DNA from: Metopolophium dirhodum
Lineage: Eukaryota > Arthropoda > Insecta > Hemiptera > Aphididae
Assembly (NCBI RefSeq): GCF_019925205.1
Contig: NC_083566.1
Location: 8,928,001 to 8,992,000 of the forward strand
Length of the DNA stretch: 64,000 nt
Reading direction: 5' to 3'
Shown here: piece after piece, positions 26,213-39,085 of the stretch
Numbering within the stretch: the first letter of the stretch is position 1
Layout of the letters: each line of letters starts with the position of its first letter
The notes under the pieces: model-generated
Database searches by the model: none
Told to the model about the DNA's origin: nothing
Seen by the model: the letters and a program-made list of their open reading frames with translations, nothing else
Position numbers and translations under genes: made by a program

Positions 26213-26631
26213 ATCATAACCCAGTACATATTGTTATGACCGCACTAAATGCGATAGTGGTATCTACTCGATCGCGCTGCGAGGTTCGTTTATTCAACGA
26301 TGCAATAATGGAGCTGTTGTAGGTTAAAATAGTCGAAATATATACGATATTTTGTCTTTATTTCCTCCCATAATTTCCCCTCCCCCTTAGTGGCCTTTTG
26401 AATTAATCCTGGACAACTGTAAAGCGCCAGTGATAAAAATAAAAACATATATATTATATGGCAGTGCTGTATAGTCGTTTCGCGGAGCAATATCGAGGCG
26501 ACCGGGGCGCCAGGGTCTCCTGCAAATTCGTACATTTTGGCATCGTGTTATTATCGTGACAGTAAAACGCGAGTTGCGGTCTCGACCCAGTACTGGAATG
26601 CTGAGAAGGGCTGATGATGTGGTGTGGAACT

Positions 26632-26658
<27 letters not shown>
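26632..26658. repeat. (TA)n microsatellite
   Basis: This is an uninterrupted TA run of about 27 bases continuing imperfectly into GTATATAG. Confidence 0.9.
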
Positions 26659-26665
<7 letters not shown>

Positions 26666-26689
26666 GAATATAGATACGTATTATAGGTC

Positions 26690-27150
26690 GATTCTACGTC
26701 GACCGGAGGGAGGAAAAGCAAAACGTTTTAAACGGCGGCGGTGATATTCGTGCTCTGAATACATTTTCTTTTCGTTTTTATAAACGAACGCGAAATTATA
26801 TTTTCCACGGGGGAAACGCGCAAGCGATGTCTACCCCTCAGCCAATCCTTCAGCCAGCCCTCTTGAATCTCTACCCCCACTCTCGTCATTCCCTCACCAC
26901 CAAATACACGCGCTGTCGAGCAGTATATTTGCGCCTGCCACTGTTCGTCGTTTATTATACGATATTGTTGTTTAGCGAGCTCAAAGATGCCGCCGCTAAC
27001 GTTGTTCATCCCTCTACGGCCTGCTACTCCCACCACCACCACCACTATCACCACCAACAACACTACCACCACCGACGCTGAAATTGGTTTTCCTTTGAAA
27101 AATAAACCTTTCCGCTTAATGTATCCGCTTTGATCCCCCGTCCCCCGGCT
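26690..27150. promoter_or_regulatory. GC-rich block with CAC repeats
   Basis: A sharply GC-richer segment follows the TA microsatellite. It contains a dense CAC/CAA array (27028-27073). Both strands carry open frames (plus 26827-27081, minus 26728-27072). It could be a 5' untranslated or coding first exon or a regulatory element. Composition is the only evidence. Confidence 0.25.
26827..27081 (+). CDS. Possible His-rich coding exon, 84 codons
   Basis: This ATG-started frame of 84 codons begins MSTPQPILQPALLNLYPHSR and ends in a His-rich run (HHHHHYHHQQHYHHRR) before TGA. His-rich runs of this type occur in insect transcription factors, but the CAC array alone would also produce one. There is no DNA-binding domain, and the opposite strand is also open for 114 codons through the same bases. 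Base content is much higher in GC than the flanks. I cannot tell an exon from a repeat-driven open frame. Confidence 0.2.
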   Translation: MSTPQPILQPALLNLYPHSRHSLTTKYTRCRAVYLRLPLFVVYYTILLFSELKDAAANVVHPSTACYSHHHHHYHHQQHYHHRR

Positions 27151-28749
27151 GATATGGTGGCTTATAATAATAATAATATATAAATAAATTGATTTAAACC
27201 CGTTTTTGAGAACGCGTGATGTTTTTTTTTATTAGTAATCGCACGCTTTATTACTTTATTACTCGTTTAAAAAATATTTCGTTCGATAAATCATGGGACT
27301 GCTTACATCTGTTAGCTAGCATCTTCTCACCACCTGCTGGATCATGACTGAATTATTGTTGAGGAGGGAGATCAGTAGTAGGAATTTGGAATTCACTTGG
27401 AATTTAATAAAAAATTTAAGTCTTTAATGTATGTAATATGTGTAATGCTAAACGGTCTACCTAGTACCTAGCACCTGTAGGTACATTTTTAAGTATATCG
27501 GTGTTTCATCCTTTGAGATGAGTAAATAACAAAGACTTGCACCAAGTGTACAAAAATAATGTAACAAAATTTAGTATACATATTTACAAATCACGAAATT
27601 GTGTAGAAAATTTATTAAAATCACAACTCAAGTACTGATTTAGAGCTATAAGCCTAACAATTATAATACGTATATTCTTATAAATATAAATAAGATAATA
27701 TTTTAGAGAAAATGAAAAAATCCATTTTCATTTAGTATTCATTGTAAAATTAAGGTAGAATAAAATAAAATATAAATACATATTTTTCTTTGTTTAAACA
27801 GCTGAAACTTGTGCCATGCGCATTGATTTCATAAACGTAAATTTCAACATCCGAAAAAAATGCTTACTGCGTAACTACATTTTCCCTCTATATGTATAAT
27901 ATTACTCTACAAAGATAAATTACTCTTATCCTCCGGTGTATCATTATATTAAAAATTATTAGGTACAGAGAAGTGTGGAAGAATTTAGGGAGCCATGTAT
28001 TATATTTGGCAGGATATTATAAAGTAAATTGTAAGCAATAATAAACGCGTAATAACTCTGAAATTTTAAATCATGTCTCAGCTGTAAATTGTAGTCTGAT
28101 GTGTCAATATTTTCGGCGCGTTTTATGATTGGTGATAATATAGTAATAATGCTACTCTAAGCATAATGTTGAACAAATTATTTGAATGGTTATGTCTCGT
28201 TTATCATAATATGATGCTATAGGGGCTGGCCAATATATAAAAAAATTAATATAATTTACCGGTCAAGAAGCTTACTAGTTGTGTCATTCATTAAACTCGA
28301 AAAATCGTGAACTATTATAGGATTGTGATAAATCTATTGACGCGGTGCCGGCCTGGCATTTTACGAAGTCCCGTGGCGGGTGCACAACTTAAACGCCCTC
28401 CGCAGTCGCTGTCACTGCAGTAGGCTTACAGACTAGGAAATACAAATAATTTATAGTGAATAATAATTTATGCGCAGTACGCATATCCGGGATATTACGT
28501 AAGATAAGAAACCTGAAGATTGTATTAGTAATATATCATCCATATGATTTGTTACTTTGACTGTCTTTCAGATGTATACGAAATAAAAATATATATAATA
28601 TTATTATGTTAGCTAACTATATTGTGTGAGATATAACAATACATCGGTTATTTTTATATTTATATTTTATAATAACTTCCGTAGTTATAAATAATGTAAT
28701 GATAATAACTAATAATTATTAACACTAGGTATGTGAGTTATTATATTAT
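27151..28749. other. AT-rich non-coding stretch
   Basis: I see no gene here. A GC-richer patch lies at 28340-28430 (GCGGTGCCGGCCTGGCA and nearby) with no open frame of note. Confidence 0.55.
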
Positions 28750-28764
28750 AATATGTATATTGAC

Positions 28765-29176
28765 AGTTAACACCCTTGTGTACTAAAAAGATAAACACTA
28801 TTACTTCTGACCAAACAAATTGGTCAGTATTCAAAAGAATTTTAAACGTTGATATAAAATTAAATATTTAAATACAATTGATGAAATAAACGAGGCAGTG
28901 AAATTTTTGATTTCATCAGTTCAAAAAGACACATTACCTGAATCCACCTCTCAAGCTAAACAAACCACACTGAAAAAAACCCCAACACATCCAACTCTAT
29001 TTCTAGCAGAAAAACGTAAAGCTGGATATATGTATTATGTAGCAAAATTATAAGTATCTCAAGGATAACATTAAAATTAAACAATTAGCTGGTAACAAAC
29101 TGAAAAATAAATTTTTTAATGACATAAAAATACTCACAAAAACTTTTTTTCTATTTAACAAACAAAAAAGTGCTTA
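28765..29176 (+). pseudogene. Jockey-like non-LTR retrotransposon pol fragment
   Basis: Conceptual translation in two frames gives a continuous protein resembling the linker between the endonuclease and reverse transcriptase of Jockey-type LINEs. It includes TSDQTNWSVFKRILN, then, after a frameshift near 28870, NTIDEINEAVKFLISSVQKD, then FLAEKRKAGYMYYVAKL with a stop, then a Lys/Asn-rich LKNKFFNDIKILTKT helix-like segment. In intact elements this links EN to RT and holds the 'W..F...L' and 'KR.AR..W' landmarks. Both the endonuclease and the RT core are absent. With at least one frameshift and a nonsense codon it cannot function. Target-site duplications and a tail are not visible. Confidence 0.75.
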
Positions 29177-30152
29177 ACGACCTAAAATTGCCTACTATTT
29201 ATCAATTAGCTAAATCATATTATTTTTAATTACATAGTTATCCACTAATCAAATAACTACACCTTATCTCATACTGTCTGGTTTTGTCCATTTGAATACT
29301 CAAAAGTAATTGGCTAAAAGTCCCACCAAGATGAGTAAATAAAAATTAGAATAAACAATTATAATTAATTTGCTTCATTGTCGGGTAACGCTTCGGAATG
29401 CCCACCCATACCTATCGTTAATTTTAATTTTTATCAAAATACATCATTATTTTATCAAATTTACTTATTATACACTGTTATATAATTAAATGGAAATACA
29501 TTTTTTTAAATAAAATGATAATTAATAATAATAATATGTTTAGATGTAAAAGAGTTGATCCACTTGACATATATATACAAATAGGGTAGTTAACAATGTT
29601 TTCTGGTTTTCGCTTACAAATCACACAGAAAAACGTGAAATAACGTATTATTCATCCTTACGTATTATACATGTGCATTATTTTATGTCGACTTAAGGTA
29701 TTCAATTTATGTCTTGAATCCAAATCTACGCGTGTTGTTGTCCTTTAAATCGTATTTTAACATGCTATTTTTTCTCATCAAAAACTTGTTTGTTATTTTG
29801 AATAGTACTGAATTGTGGTACTAAACTATTTTGGTCTCGATAATATTTTTAATTGTTCTATCGAATCACTTTACATATGATTCGTGTAGTGAAAAACCGC
29901 CAAACACCCATCACCGCTAAAATCGGACCGAGCGCCAAAATCACGTCCCGTCTGGACGTAATATAATATGGCACGCTGGCCTCCCATCCACTGACATAAA
30001 TCTTGTTTGGAGCCGATCTAATGCCATCAAGTCACTGGCTCCGACATAATAATACATTATTATATATCTAGAGGTATACTATCATATAGATTCTGATCTA
30101 AAACAGAATTAAATGTTGGGAGTATAAAAACGACTTGTACAAACATTATAGG
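29177..30152. other. AT-rich non-coding stretch
   Basis: I see no gene here. A GC-richer stretch at 29890-30045 has no recognisable content. Confidence 0.5.
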
Positions 30153-30169
30153 TAGGTTAGGTTGGGTTA
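30153..30169 (+). repeat. Short interstitial telomere-like motif
   Basis: The stretch TAGGTTAGGTTGGGTTA contains TTAGG-type units of the insect telomere repeat, partly degenerate. It is short enough to be chance. Confidence 0.35.
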
Positions 30170-33100
30170 TAGGTACCCACTCGCGCGATTACTTTATATT
30201 AAATTCAACTGAACCATATATGACTATGGTGAGGGAAGTCAGACATTTTTTTTTCAAAAGGTCCATTATTGTGGCTTAGTCTGAACTTAATATCGTGAGT
30301 CCAAGTATATATAGTATATACATAATATATAAAATCTATACGGTTTAGGGTATATAACGATATGTTTTATTGCGTTCTCTCGGAATGACATTAAGTAGGT
30401 ACTCGGCTATTTAGTTGATGACGTTGTAAAAATGTATTCATTTGCAAAGTATTTACATTCCTTCGTTAAAGTTATTGTGTTTCATTAGACCATACGTTTC
30501 ACAAAACTTTATAGTTGCTTTACAGTGCCATTATTTCTATCCGCTCGTAATTGGATTCTTTAATAAATATTTTACGTAGGTATACTAATGGGTCCATTTA
30601 TGTAGATTATGAAAACGAGGGGGTAAATTGAACCTACCTATAAATGGGTATGTAGAACATACGTGTTTTATGGCTAATATTTGAAATTTACCTACAAAGT
30701 ACATTATATCTTCATAATGAACACAATTACACAGGTGGGTAAATTCTCATAAATAATTCGGTTTTAACTGTTCTAACTGTTTTCTAGTAAATTATCTTAT
30801 TTGGAAGTTAATTTATAGCTTTTACAATTTAAATATGAATTAACGGTAGGTAATGGTTTGGTAAGACTCTAATTTTTAAGTAATAATAGATTTGTTGTTT
30901 GATTAGAAATTTATTGAGTTAATTGAAACATAATTACTGTAAATTAAAATTCATCAGTTTCTTTAGCTTTTGGTATACCAAAATTTAAACAGTTTCCAAT
31001 AATAAGTTAAATAAAATAATACGTGCTCTATAGTTCCGGAGAACACTAAAATGTTTTGATTAAAATAAACTACATAATATAAGTTACTTTTATATCTTAT
31101 TTTTTATTCAAAGCATAGTTTTTAAATTCTTATTTCCATTATTGTTTCTTTTAGGTGTTCTTCCTAGTGAAGGTTTTTCATTTGAGTTTTATTTTTTTTA
31201 TTATATTTCAAAATAAATTATTTTATTAAAATACATAACCGAGTTCATGTATGTCGGTCGTCTTTATTATGTATATTATGTAAGGTTTTTTGTAAAATCA
31301 AAAGTAGAAACACAACAACAGCGTCACAGCAAAGTTGTTTTCGTTAAAATTGTGAATTTACTAAGGAACATAACTTGACCTTACAAAATATAATATATCA
31401 TAATAAAATGTCATTATACTATGTAAGTATTTGAAACTTATTTAAATTCTTATGTGGATTGTTTTTTTATCTCGTAAAAATATATTTGAAAACTAAACGA
31501 AAAATTTAAATAATGTATTTGCATGGTAATAAATCTAATTATGAAGTCTTTATAGTTTATAATATTTTTGTCACAAAATATTTTTCGTTCGCTTCACTTG
31601 CTGCAGACACATGAGTAATCTGTGTTTATCTGGGAGTATGTAAAATTGTCATTTTTAATCGATTAAACATTATTATATAAATAATACCTTTGAAGTAGTA
31701 TAAAACAATATAAGACTTGAAGCTTAGTGTTATTAATTTCGCCTATGCAACAATAATTCTTTGTTAGGTTATACTCCACCCATGATACGTTTTGATTTCA
31801 TTACTCATTTTAAATTGTATCGGCAACATACAAATTGAGAAATTGCATGCGCCGACATCATAATCGTATCATCCAAATACGAGTATTGTTGTTGACAATC
31901 AAATGTATATATACCTTATTTTTGTGGTTTTGTGATATTGACAGTATTGTATTTCATGGCACGTCACGATGTGTTACCGTATTAGTTTTTTTTTTATCTT
32001 TACGTAGATATAGCACCACAGTAATTTTCTTTCTATCAATGTCATCAAACAAATTGGATTTTCAATAAATTTTTTCACTTTTACAAACTCAACAGTACAA
32101 AATAATATACATTCGGTAAACTTACTATGTAAAAGACGGGTCGAGCGTAAATAAAATGACAGGGGGATATAAATGAGTAAAATAGAATCGAAGAAATATC
32201 GCTGAATCACCCGCGAGTTGTATGCACGTAGCACGTACGCTATATTATAGTAGTTAAATAGAATCGTGCTTCAATTGTTTTGTTTCGCATGACCTTTTGA
32301 ATCGTACGAACAAAATGTAGTTTCCATAGTACCTATAGGTACTTTTACTGGTATTGTATCATTAAGTTAAAAAATTAAATATCAAAACGATGATTAGAGT
32401 TGTTTCATATAACATATTAATTTTCGAAAATAATAATTACAAGACCCTGATTTGTAGAGAGCTATAATGGCTTAGATGAGAAAGGGTTTACATTTTTTAT
32501 AAGAACTAGATCATATTATATTTTAGAGTTATATTGGTGTATGAAGAAAATAAATTACTAAATGGGAGGAGGAGGTGACTTTTGGAGAAAAAAGTTACGT
32601 ATGGTGGGTTCGTTTAAGGTTATTAAATATTAATATACTAGAATAAGCCCCTCAAAAACAAGCATATATCTACTTAAAACCATTTGGTTTATAAGGATCT
32701 GTGTTAATAACATGTATTTGTTATTTTCCTAGCATGTGTATACCTGGGTCATTAAAGCGGTGCACATTAAAAATGTGAAACTTGGAACTTTATCAATTGA
32801 TTTTTTGTCGTTAAAAAAAAATAAACCAAAAATCCAGTCTTTTACAAACTTACGTACCTAAGTGTGTAATTAAATCTTATCAGATGTGTTATATAACTGC
32901 AAGGAATTCTTTGAAGTAAAGAGATACAAGATATAAGTACACGGCCCAATGAGTAGAACGTTTTAAACGATTAAATACCAATATATCAAAGTGTGAAATG
33001 TTTTTATCCAATGAAAACAACTTCAAGACTCAAACACTGTTATCATTTATCAATAATACCCATTGTGTGACGACTCCTATATGAACGTTTTTTGCGATTG

Positions 33101-36100
33101 TTTCCTGGAATAAACTTAAATATTGCACTATCATTGCAATTCATTCTTAAAAGTATAAATGTGTTCTTCTGCATCTTTTAACGCGATTATCATAAGATAA
33201 TATAGACCGTATAATATTATTACAATATTACTATTATAATATTATGCATAATAATTCATTATAGCTTTGTCATGGTTACTTGATGATAACTTGATGTATA
33301 ATATAACTGTTTTACAGTTGAACAAATATAAACAACAAAAGAGCAAAACTGTGTTAGACAAATTAGGACAGGCCGACACGATGTAACGGCCATAATATAA
33401 TATTACAAATTACTCCTAAATAATAAAGTAGTGAAATACATGAATAATGAATAAAGTGTGTACACATATATATATACCTATTATATTGATTCACTAACAT
33501 AAATCAGTTATACTACAGTACAACATACTATTACACGCACAACAGTGCTAAATCAAAATACACTTAATAAGCACATTGTATGATTAGCGACTATAATACA
33601 CACACAATCAGTCCAATACAAGTGGTTGACTTGATAATCGCGGCTTAATGACACCCTATACTGTTAAATAACTGATCAAGCTTTCAGGCGTTCTTCACGC
33701 GAGTATCATTGATTATGTCGTATTTGAATTTAACTAGTTCAGTGTTAAATTTAAAAAAAAAGAGTTGAAAATTTCTTTGTTTTCGATATTTATGTTGAAC
33801 GTTTTACACATAAAATATTACAATTGCGTTTTGCACAGCTAGTATACAATTTTTTTTTTTAGTTTTAATAAAGTTTAACAGCGTCAATACTTTCACGCTC
33901 TTCATTTAGCTTTTCAATCCTTTCATTAACTATCTAGTGCCTATTATATAATCACTATTCATGTTTTCGTGATTGCGTTTCTTATTAAAAGGTGACAATT
34001 GCAATACAATATTTCTATTTGAGAACAATAGAGTGATGTCATTGGCAATTAAAAACCTCTTAGTCCTGAGCAGACATTGAGCTGAAATAATATAATACTT
34101 CCGATGAATGACCCCCTATAATTGGTACCTACAGTTGGCCAAGTTCCAAGATTTTTCATATCCTCTTAATGTTATTCTTAATCAAATATCAATTGACTTG
34201 AATTAATGATCGTACTTCAAATATATGTAGCCTAGAATTCAATAAAATTCTCAAATGGCAGTTTTACATTAAATTATTCATAAATATTGGCAACAACTTA
34301 TTCAAATTAAATTAATAGCATATTATCTAAAATGATTATAAACTATGGCTAAAAATCACTAAAACTAGCAGAATAGCTTCAGATGACTGCTTAATTTTAA
34401 AAGGTGGAGGTCATCAAAAATGTATGTTAGCATTCGAAATCCTAATTTGTGATTATAAAAAAGTCTCGATAAAACGATAAAAGTGTTTTATTTTTAATCA
34501 TTAACATTGATGGACAAGAAGACAATGCATGTAAATAGATCAAGGATATATGATATCATTTTAATTACGATAGGTTTTATAATTTTAGACTCATTTAGTT
34601 TCAAATACCAACACATTATTTCAAGTATCAAACATTGTATTAATCAAATACCAAATATTATATATATGAATAATTTATATTTTATGAACGTAACTAATAT
34701 TTTAAATTAATTTAGATTTATAATGAGAGAATACATTTATTTTATACATTTAAATTAATGATAAATATCAAGTGTAAAGTCATAATTTTGTTAGGTCAAT
34801 TCTTTAATCATTATTTACTTTACATTAAAATTATAAGCTAAATAATGATGATCTATACACTCTCTCGTTGCAACAAAAATATTATTCATGAGATATTATT
34901 AAAAATTATTTCCCTATATTTTTCGAAAAATCAAATCAAATACTTAATCACTATTACCACGTATAATTTTTTAAATATGTTAAACTTTTCTAACAATGAA
35001 TTATATAAAACACATTATGAAGAAATAATTATATATTAATAAATGGACTAACATGAATAATTCGTTTTTCTCCATACTTTTATTTAATCTTGTAAAGTGT
35101 ATCACTCTATTTGATGTACGATATTTTACAAACTGTTGAATTTTGATATTTTAGGTATGCATACTAGTATATCGCAAAGTGAAGTGATATATTATGTAAC
35201 CAAAATTGATTATTCTTTTTTACAAAACATGCGTTATAACTAAAAAATATAAACAGTAAACTATAATAGTAGTTTAATACATTCATGGTTCTTTACTCTA
35301 GTATTATTATAGATTATATTATTTTGTTTAAAATATCCCATTGATTTTTTTTATTAATAAAAAAACTTAATATTTATTTTTTTATTTTATTAAATTTTTT
35401 GTACGTAGTAGTATGTTGTATACTACTTTTATTAGTTTTATTTATTAATATATTTTTTTCTATAAGATAAGTATCAAAAAAACTGTCTAAGATTGACTTC
35501 AAACATTTTACCGAGTTCGGTAAAAAAAATATTCAATATAAATTGTAAAATATTGAGCCCCGTTTATTTGGATTACATCTTTAGAGATTTTCCGTGAAAA
35601 AAAAATGTCGAGTGTGTGCATTTGGTTAAAAGCAATTTGCATTATGAAACCTTAGTCAAGAAATACTACTTTAAGTGTTGTTAAATTAAGTTCTGTCCTT
35701 TTAGCTAGCGAACAGTCGGTGGTCTTAAGCTACTTGCCGCAAAAAAGGTACGATTCAAAATACAAGATTTAAAAATAACGATTGATAAAAATTAGGTTTT
35801 AGTATAATGCAATACACAAAATGTTCAAAATTAATGTACTTCTTATTCAGTTGTGCTAAAAAAATAAACCTCATGCATTAAATTATTGAATTTGAGTAAA
35901 ATAATATGATAATGAAATATAATATGTACCATAAAAAAAGTTATTCAAATTTTTAAACATTCATATTTCAAAGATGACTCAACGTTTTAATTTAAAAATA
36001 GTTATAATTATTTCTATGCCTGCTTGTTTTTACCAAGCTTTTTATTATTAGTGTAACGAAAATTGGTATATAGCGTGCCAAATGGAATGTACAGCTAGTG

Positions 36101-36783
36101 AACTGATAAACTAATTAAATGTTATTTGTATTCGACAATTTCTTTTTGCACGTAAATATATTTAGTATTTACCACTAGGGTTAATTGGTATAAAGGGTTA
36201 ATAAAGTGAAAATATGACTAAAAAAGACGTATTTATACACGCATTATTTTAAACATAAACATTATACAGATAGGCCAATAATGCGTGTATGATGGTGTCT
36301 ATTATTGATAGGTGTCTATTCAAATAAATAGCAGGGTTCAGTGAAGTGTATAAAATAAAACGAAAGCGAACCATTTTTTAGACGATTTGATAAAATATTT
36401 CATACGATTGATTTTTTTATCGTCAACAAGCAGTGTTGAGACCAGATAATAAAAAAAAGTCATCTGTAGATAAATCATTTTTAATCAGAATAAATTAAAT
36501 TATGCCTTTGAATATTGACATTACGTTTAACCTACAACTTTTTAACAAGCAAAAAATATTCTAATAAATCGTCACCCTGATATTTTTAGAATTTCTTTAT
36601 GTTATTGCATTGTTATTATTTCGTATGTCAACAATAACGTATAGTAACATTAATTTTATCATATTATACAAAGATATTAAAATAAAATAAATACAAATTA
36701 TATGTGCACTTTAATTTATAAATTAAACATAGTATAAAGTTAGTAACAATATATTATATTATAATATGCAGTAAAATTCAAAC
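30170..36783. other. Long AT-rich non-coding stretch
   Basis: I see no supportable gene, RNA gene or defined repeat. The open frames (for example near 31835-32234, 34507-34710 and 34845-35039) have the Ile/Tyr/Asn/Lys composition that random AT-rich DNA gives. Small GC-richer spots occur near 33650-33700 and 34050-34130. Confidence 0.55.
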
Positions 36784-37085
36784 TTAAATCTCGATGTCTA
36801 AGGTCTTACACACTAAATGGCTACTTTTGTAGCTACGTTGATACCATCGATGTCCAGTGCAACCTTTCTACTTGGAAATTCGTCTGTAATATGCCTCATG
36901 GTCTGTTTGTCGTTCCCACAATAACATTCCTGGTTGTCCTTTAATAATTTCCACTCGTGCATCATATACCCATATCTTCTATGTCCGGTTATTATTCGAT
37001 TAAGGATTGCCCATTCCTGATATGGGAGTTCAAACCCTTTGACTCTTTGTGTAGGATCCTTTATAAGTTCCTTATTTGAGTTAGT
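36784..37085 (-). pseudogene. Non-LTR retrotransposon C-terminal fragment with CCHC-type motif
   Basis: The minus strand is open from 37085 to a TAG at 36813-36815 (about 90 codons), and the original C-terminal tail appears to continue in another frame to a TAA at 36784-36786. The translation contains DPTQRVKGFELPYQEWAIL, then NRIITGHRRYGYMMHEW, then ECYCGNDKQTMRHITDEF. This follows the C-terminal region of arthropod LINE ORF2 proteins: a 'LNR.RTGH' segment, then a C-x-C-G...QT..HI...CP cysteine-histidine motif. The last expected cysteine is replaced by phenylalanine. It is a short relic: no RT core or tail is present, and at least one frameshift breaks it. It appears to be a different LINE lineage from the 47576-49326 element. 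Confidence 0.75.
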
Positions 37086-38108
37086 TCATGTAGTTGCCGT
37101 CATAATTTTAAACTATAATCAACAAGAATTGGTATTACATAATATTATCATAAATCATAATAGTTGTTGATTGTTCTTGGCCTAAATAAGGATTTTGTTT
37201 TTTGTATTGAATTTATAGTAGATATAGAATAATTCAATACTTTAGGTCGTCAATAATATTATTTTGATAGTAATAATCAATTTTGTTTCGATGGATTGAA
37301 ATTGCGTGATATTATGTGTGATTAAGTGCTCGTCGTATAACGCCTTTGACGTGTAGGGCGTCGAGTATTGTGGAACTCACCACAAGAGTATGTATTGTGG
37401 TATTTTATCAATTTGATCAGTTGCATGGTCAGACGACGAGGAAATCCACGGCGGTGGTTATAACGATGGACGTCTGCATATATTGACCAATAAAATGTAT
37501 GGTCAGAGAAGCGGTGATCGCGCTTGCAACGTGGAAAATGAAAATAAAAAATAAACGAAAATCCATAATTTTCTTTCTCTTCACCGTGACAATGTATAAT
37601 ATTATACGATTTTATCACTACGGCTGAGGGTCGTTGAAAGATTAACGACGTGCAGCAGACGGGCGTGGGGGGCTTATTTCGCTGCATCAAACCACCGCTG
37701 CACCATCAATTATTGGGCCGCCACTGGTCGATTTCCCGATGGTCCTCTGCGGTGTGAATCTCGTCCTTTGTCGGTGTACTCATTTCGTTGCATTAATCAT
37801 TATCATTGGCTATTAATTATGTATTTAACGTTCCGTTTTATCATTACTATTATTATTATTACTATGGAACTCAGTTGACCGTTTGACCCACTCTACGACA
37901 CACGCCGTTTGCAATGTGACTACCAACTGTATGTTATGAATTACGAAATATTTATATAATATTATTAGCCACGTTTATTTTCGATAATATTATCAATGAT
38001 ATACTAATATGTATACTACAATATAATAACCACCACAAAATATCTCACCATGTTTGTCCTTGTTAGCGCTTTCCCACCATATATGCATCCACACCCACCT
38101 TTTACGTA
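37086..38108. other. Non-coding stretch with a GC-richer block
   Basis: From about 37320 to 37790 GC content rises, with a 122-codon minus-strand frame (37322-37690) that shows no recognisable domain and is probably chance. The DNA then returns to AT-rich sequence. Confidence 0.4.
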
Positions 38109-38195
38109 AACTTAAAACTTACATAACTATGTGAATACTTTATGGAATTATTAATTTCCATTAAGTATTCATATAGTTATGTACGTTTTAAAGTT
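38109..38195. ncRNA. 87-nt near-perfect palindrome, possible hairpin RNA precursor
   Basis: The left arm (38109-38150, starting AACTTAAAACTTACATAAC) and right arm (38151-38195, ending GTACGTTTTAAAGTT) are almost exact reverse complements. I count about 38 paired positions with two 1-nt bulges, two mismatches and one G·U, and almost no loop. Length and pairing fit a microRNA precursor or a very small foldback MITE. The near-absence of a loop favours a palindromic DNA element over a typical pre-miRNA. No flanking target-site duplication is evident. Transcription cannot be judged from sequence. Confidence 0.35.
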
Positions 38196-38804
38196 CAAGC
38201 AGGAGCTGGGTATAGGATACTACTTAAAATGTATACCTTATGGGCCCATGGGACATAATATTGGGAAATGACAAAATACGGCGAGCCTTCTAGTTGCCTA
38301 TATGCAAATGTACCGTCTACAATTTGTTGAATTAATTTCTTTTGCCGACGATCGTAACTCACCAGGAATCATATATATACAGATCAATAAAAATAATTAT
38401 CTTTTTATTGTTATTTTAGATATTTAATGTTATAACTTATACTACTATAGGTCTCGTATAACTCTGCAGTCAGTTGGACAAAAAGATTCGAGTTTAAGTT
38501 TTAATAAAATATTCGTAAATTATATTAATATTTGTCCATCACTGTCGTGACTGTCGTGTGTAGATAACAATCTATTAACATGGTTTCACTTATTTTATCC
38601 GATAAACTATTGAGATTAGTGTCCAATTCACAAGGTGGTAGATTTGAATGCAAAATTAATCAACCATCACATTAATGTGTGTTTATATGAATACACACGC
38701 GTACTAAAACGTAATGCAGTCTAACATGTTTCGCGTCGTAGAACAAACTCTCTTCTATCACCACTAAATCGTTATATTGAACTACCTGTATACCGATGTA
38801 TGAT

Positions 38805-39085
38805 AATAAACTATCGGGGGACGGAGTGGCCGATCCGAGTTCGATACCTCGGTCGCGGGTGGCATTTTTCTTCGGGCAAGTCACGGTGTCCGGAGAACAA
38901 GTGCCACCATCCCCCACCCTGGCATGGCAGATACCTACGAGTGCCCAAATTAAAAATTCTGCCAAAACAAACACACACGTGTAAACAAATCTACAGTACC
39001 CTCCCCTACAGTACCACAGGCTAATAACCTAGTAGTTGAAGCCTTAACCCTAATAATAAAAAAAAAAATAAATAAATAAACTATC
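38805..39085 (+). mobile_element. tRNA-derived SINE, copy 2 (32-bp internal deletion)
   Basis: The body runs from 38816 (GGGGGACGG) to an A-rich tail ending near 39074. An 11-bp perfect target-site duplication, AATAAACTATC, lies at 38805-38815 and 39075-39085. It shares head, box-B-like GAGTTCGATACC, GCGGGTGGCATTTTTCTTCG and CGGTGTCCGGAGAACAAGTG with copy 1 at 16921-17230. Compared with copy 1 it lacks 32 bp of the tRNA-like head, between two GCCGA words. This removes part of the A-box region, so it is probably not transcribable by Pol III. Overlapping open frames are shadows. Confidence 0.92.

Noticed and set aside
26728..27072. 114-codon minus-strand open frame starting with a Val run
   Set aside because: The Val run is the reverse complement of the CAC array, and the frame is most likely a shadow of that repeat.
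37322..37690. 122-codon minus-strand open frame
   Set aside because: It has no recognisable domain and lies in a locally GC-richer block where long chance frames are expected. No splice or tail signals support it.
38672..39024. Frames of 62-100 codons on both strands
   Set aside because: They overlap SINE copy 2, and their similarity to the frames at 16924-17212 is due to the shared SINE.
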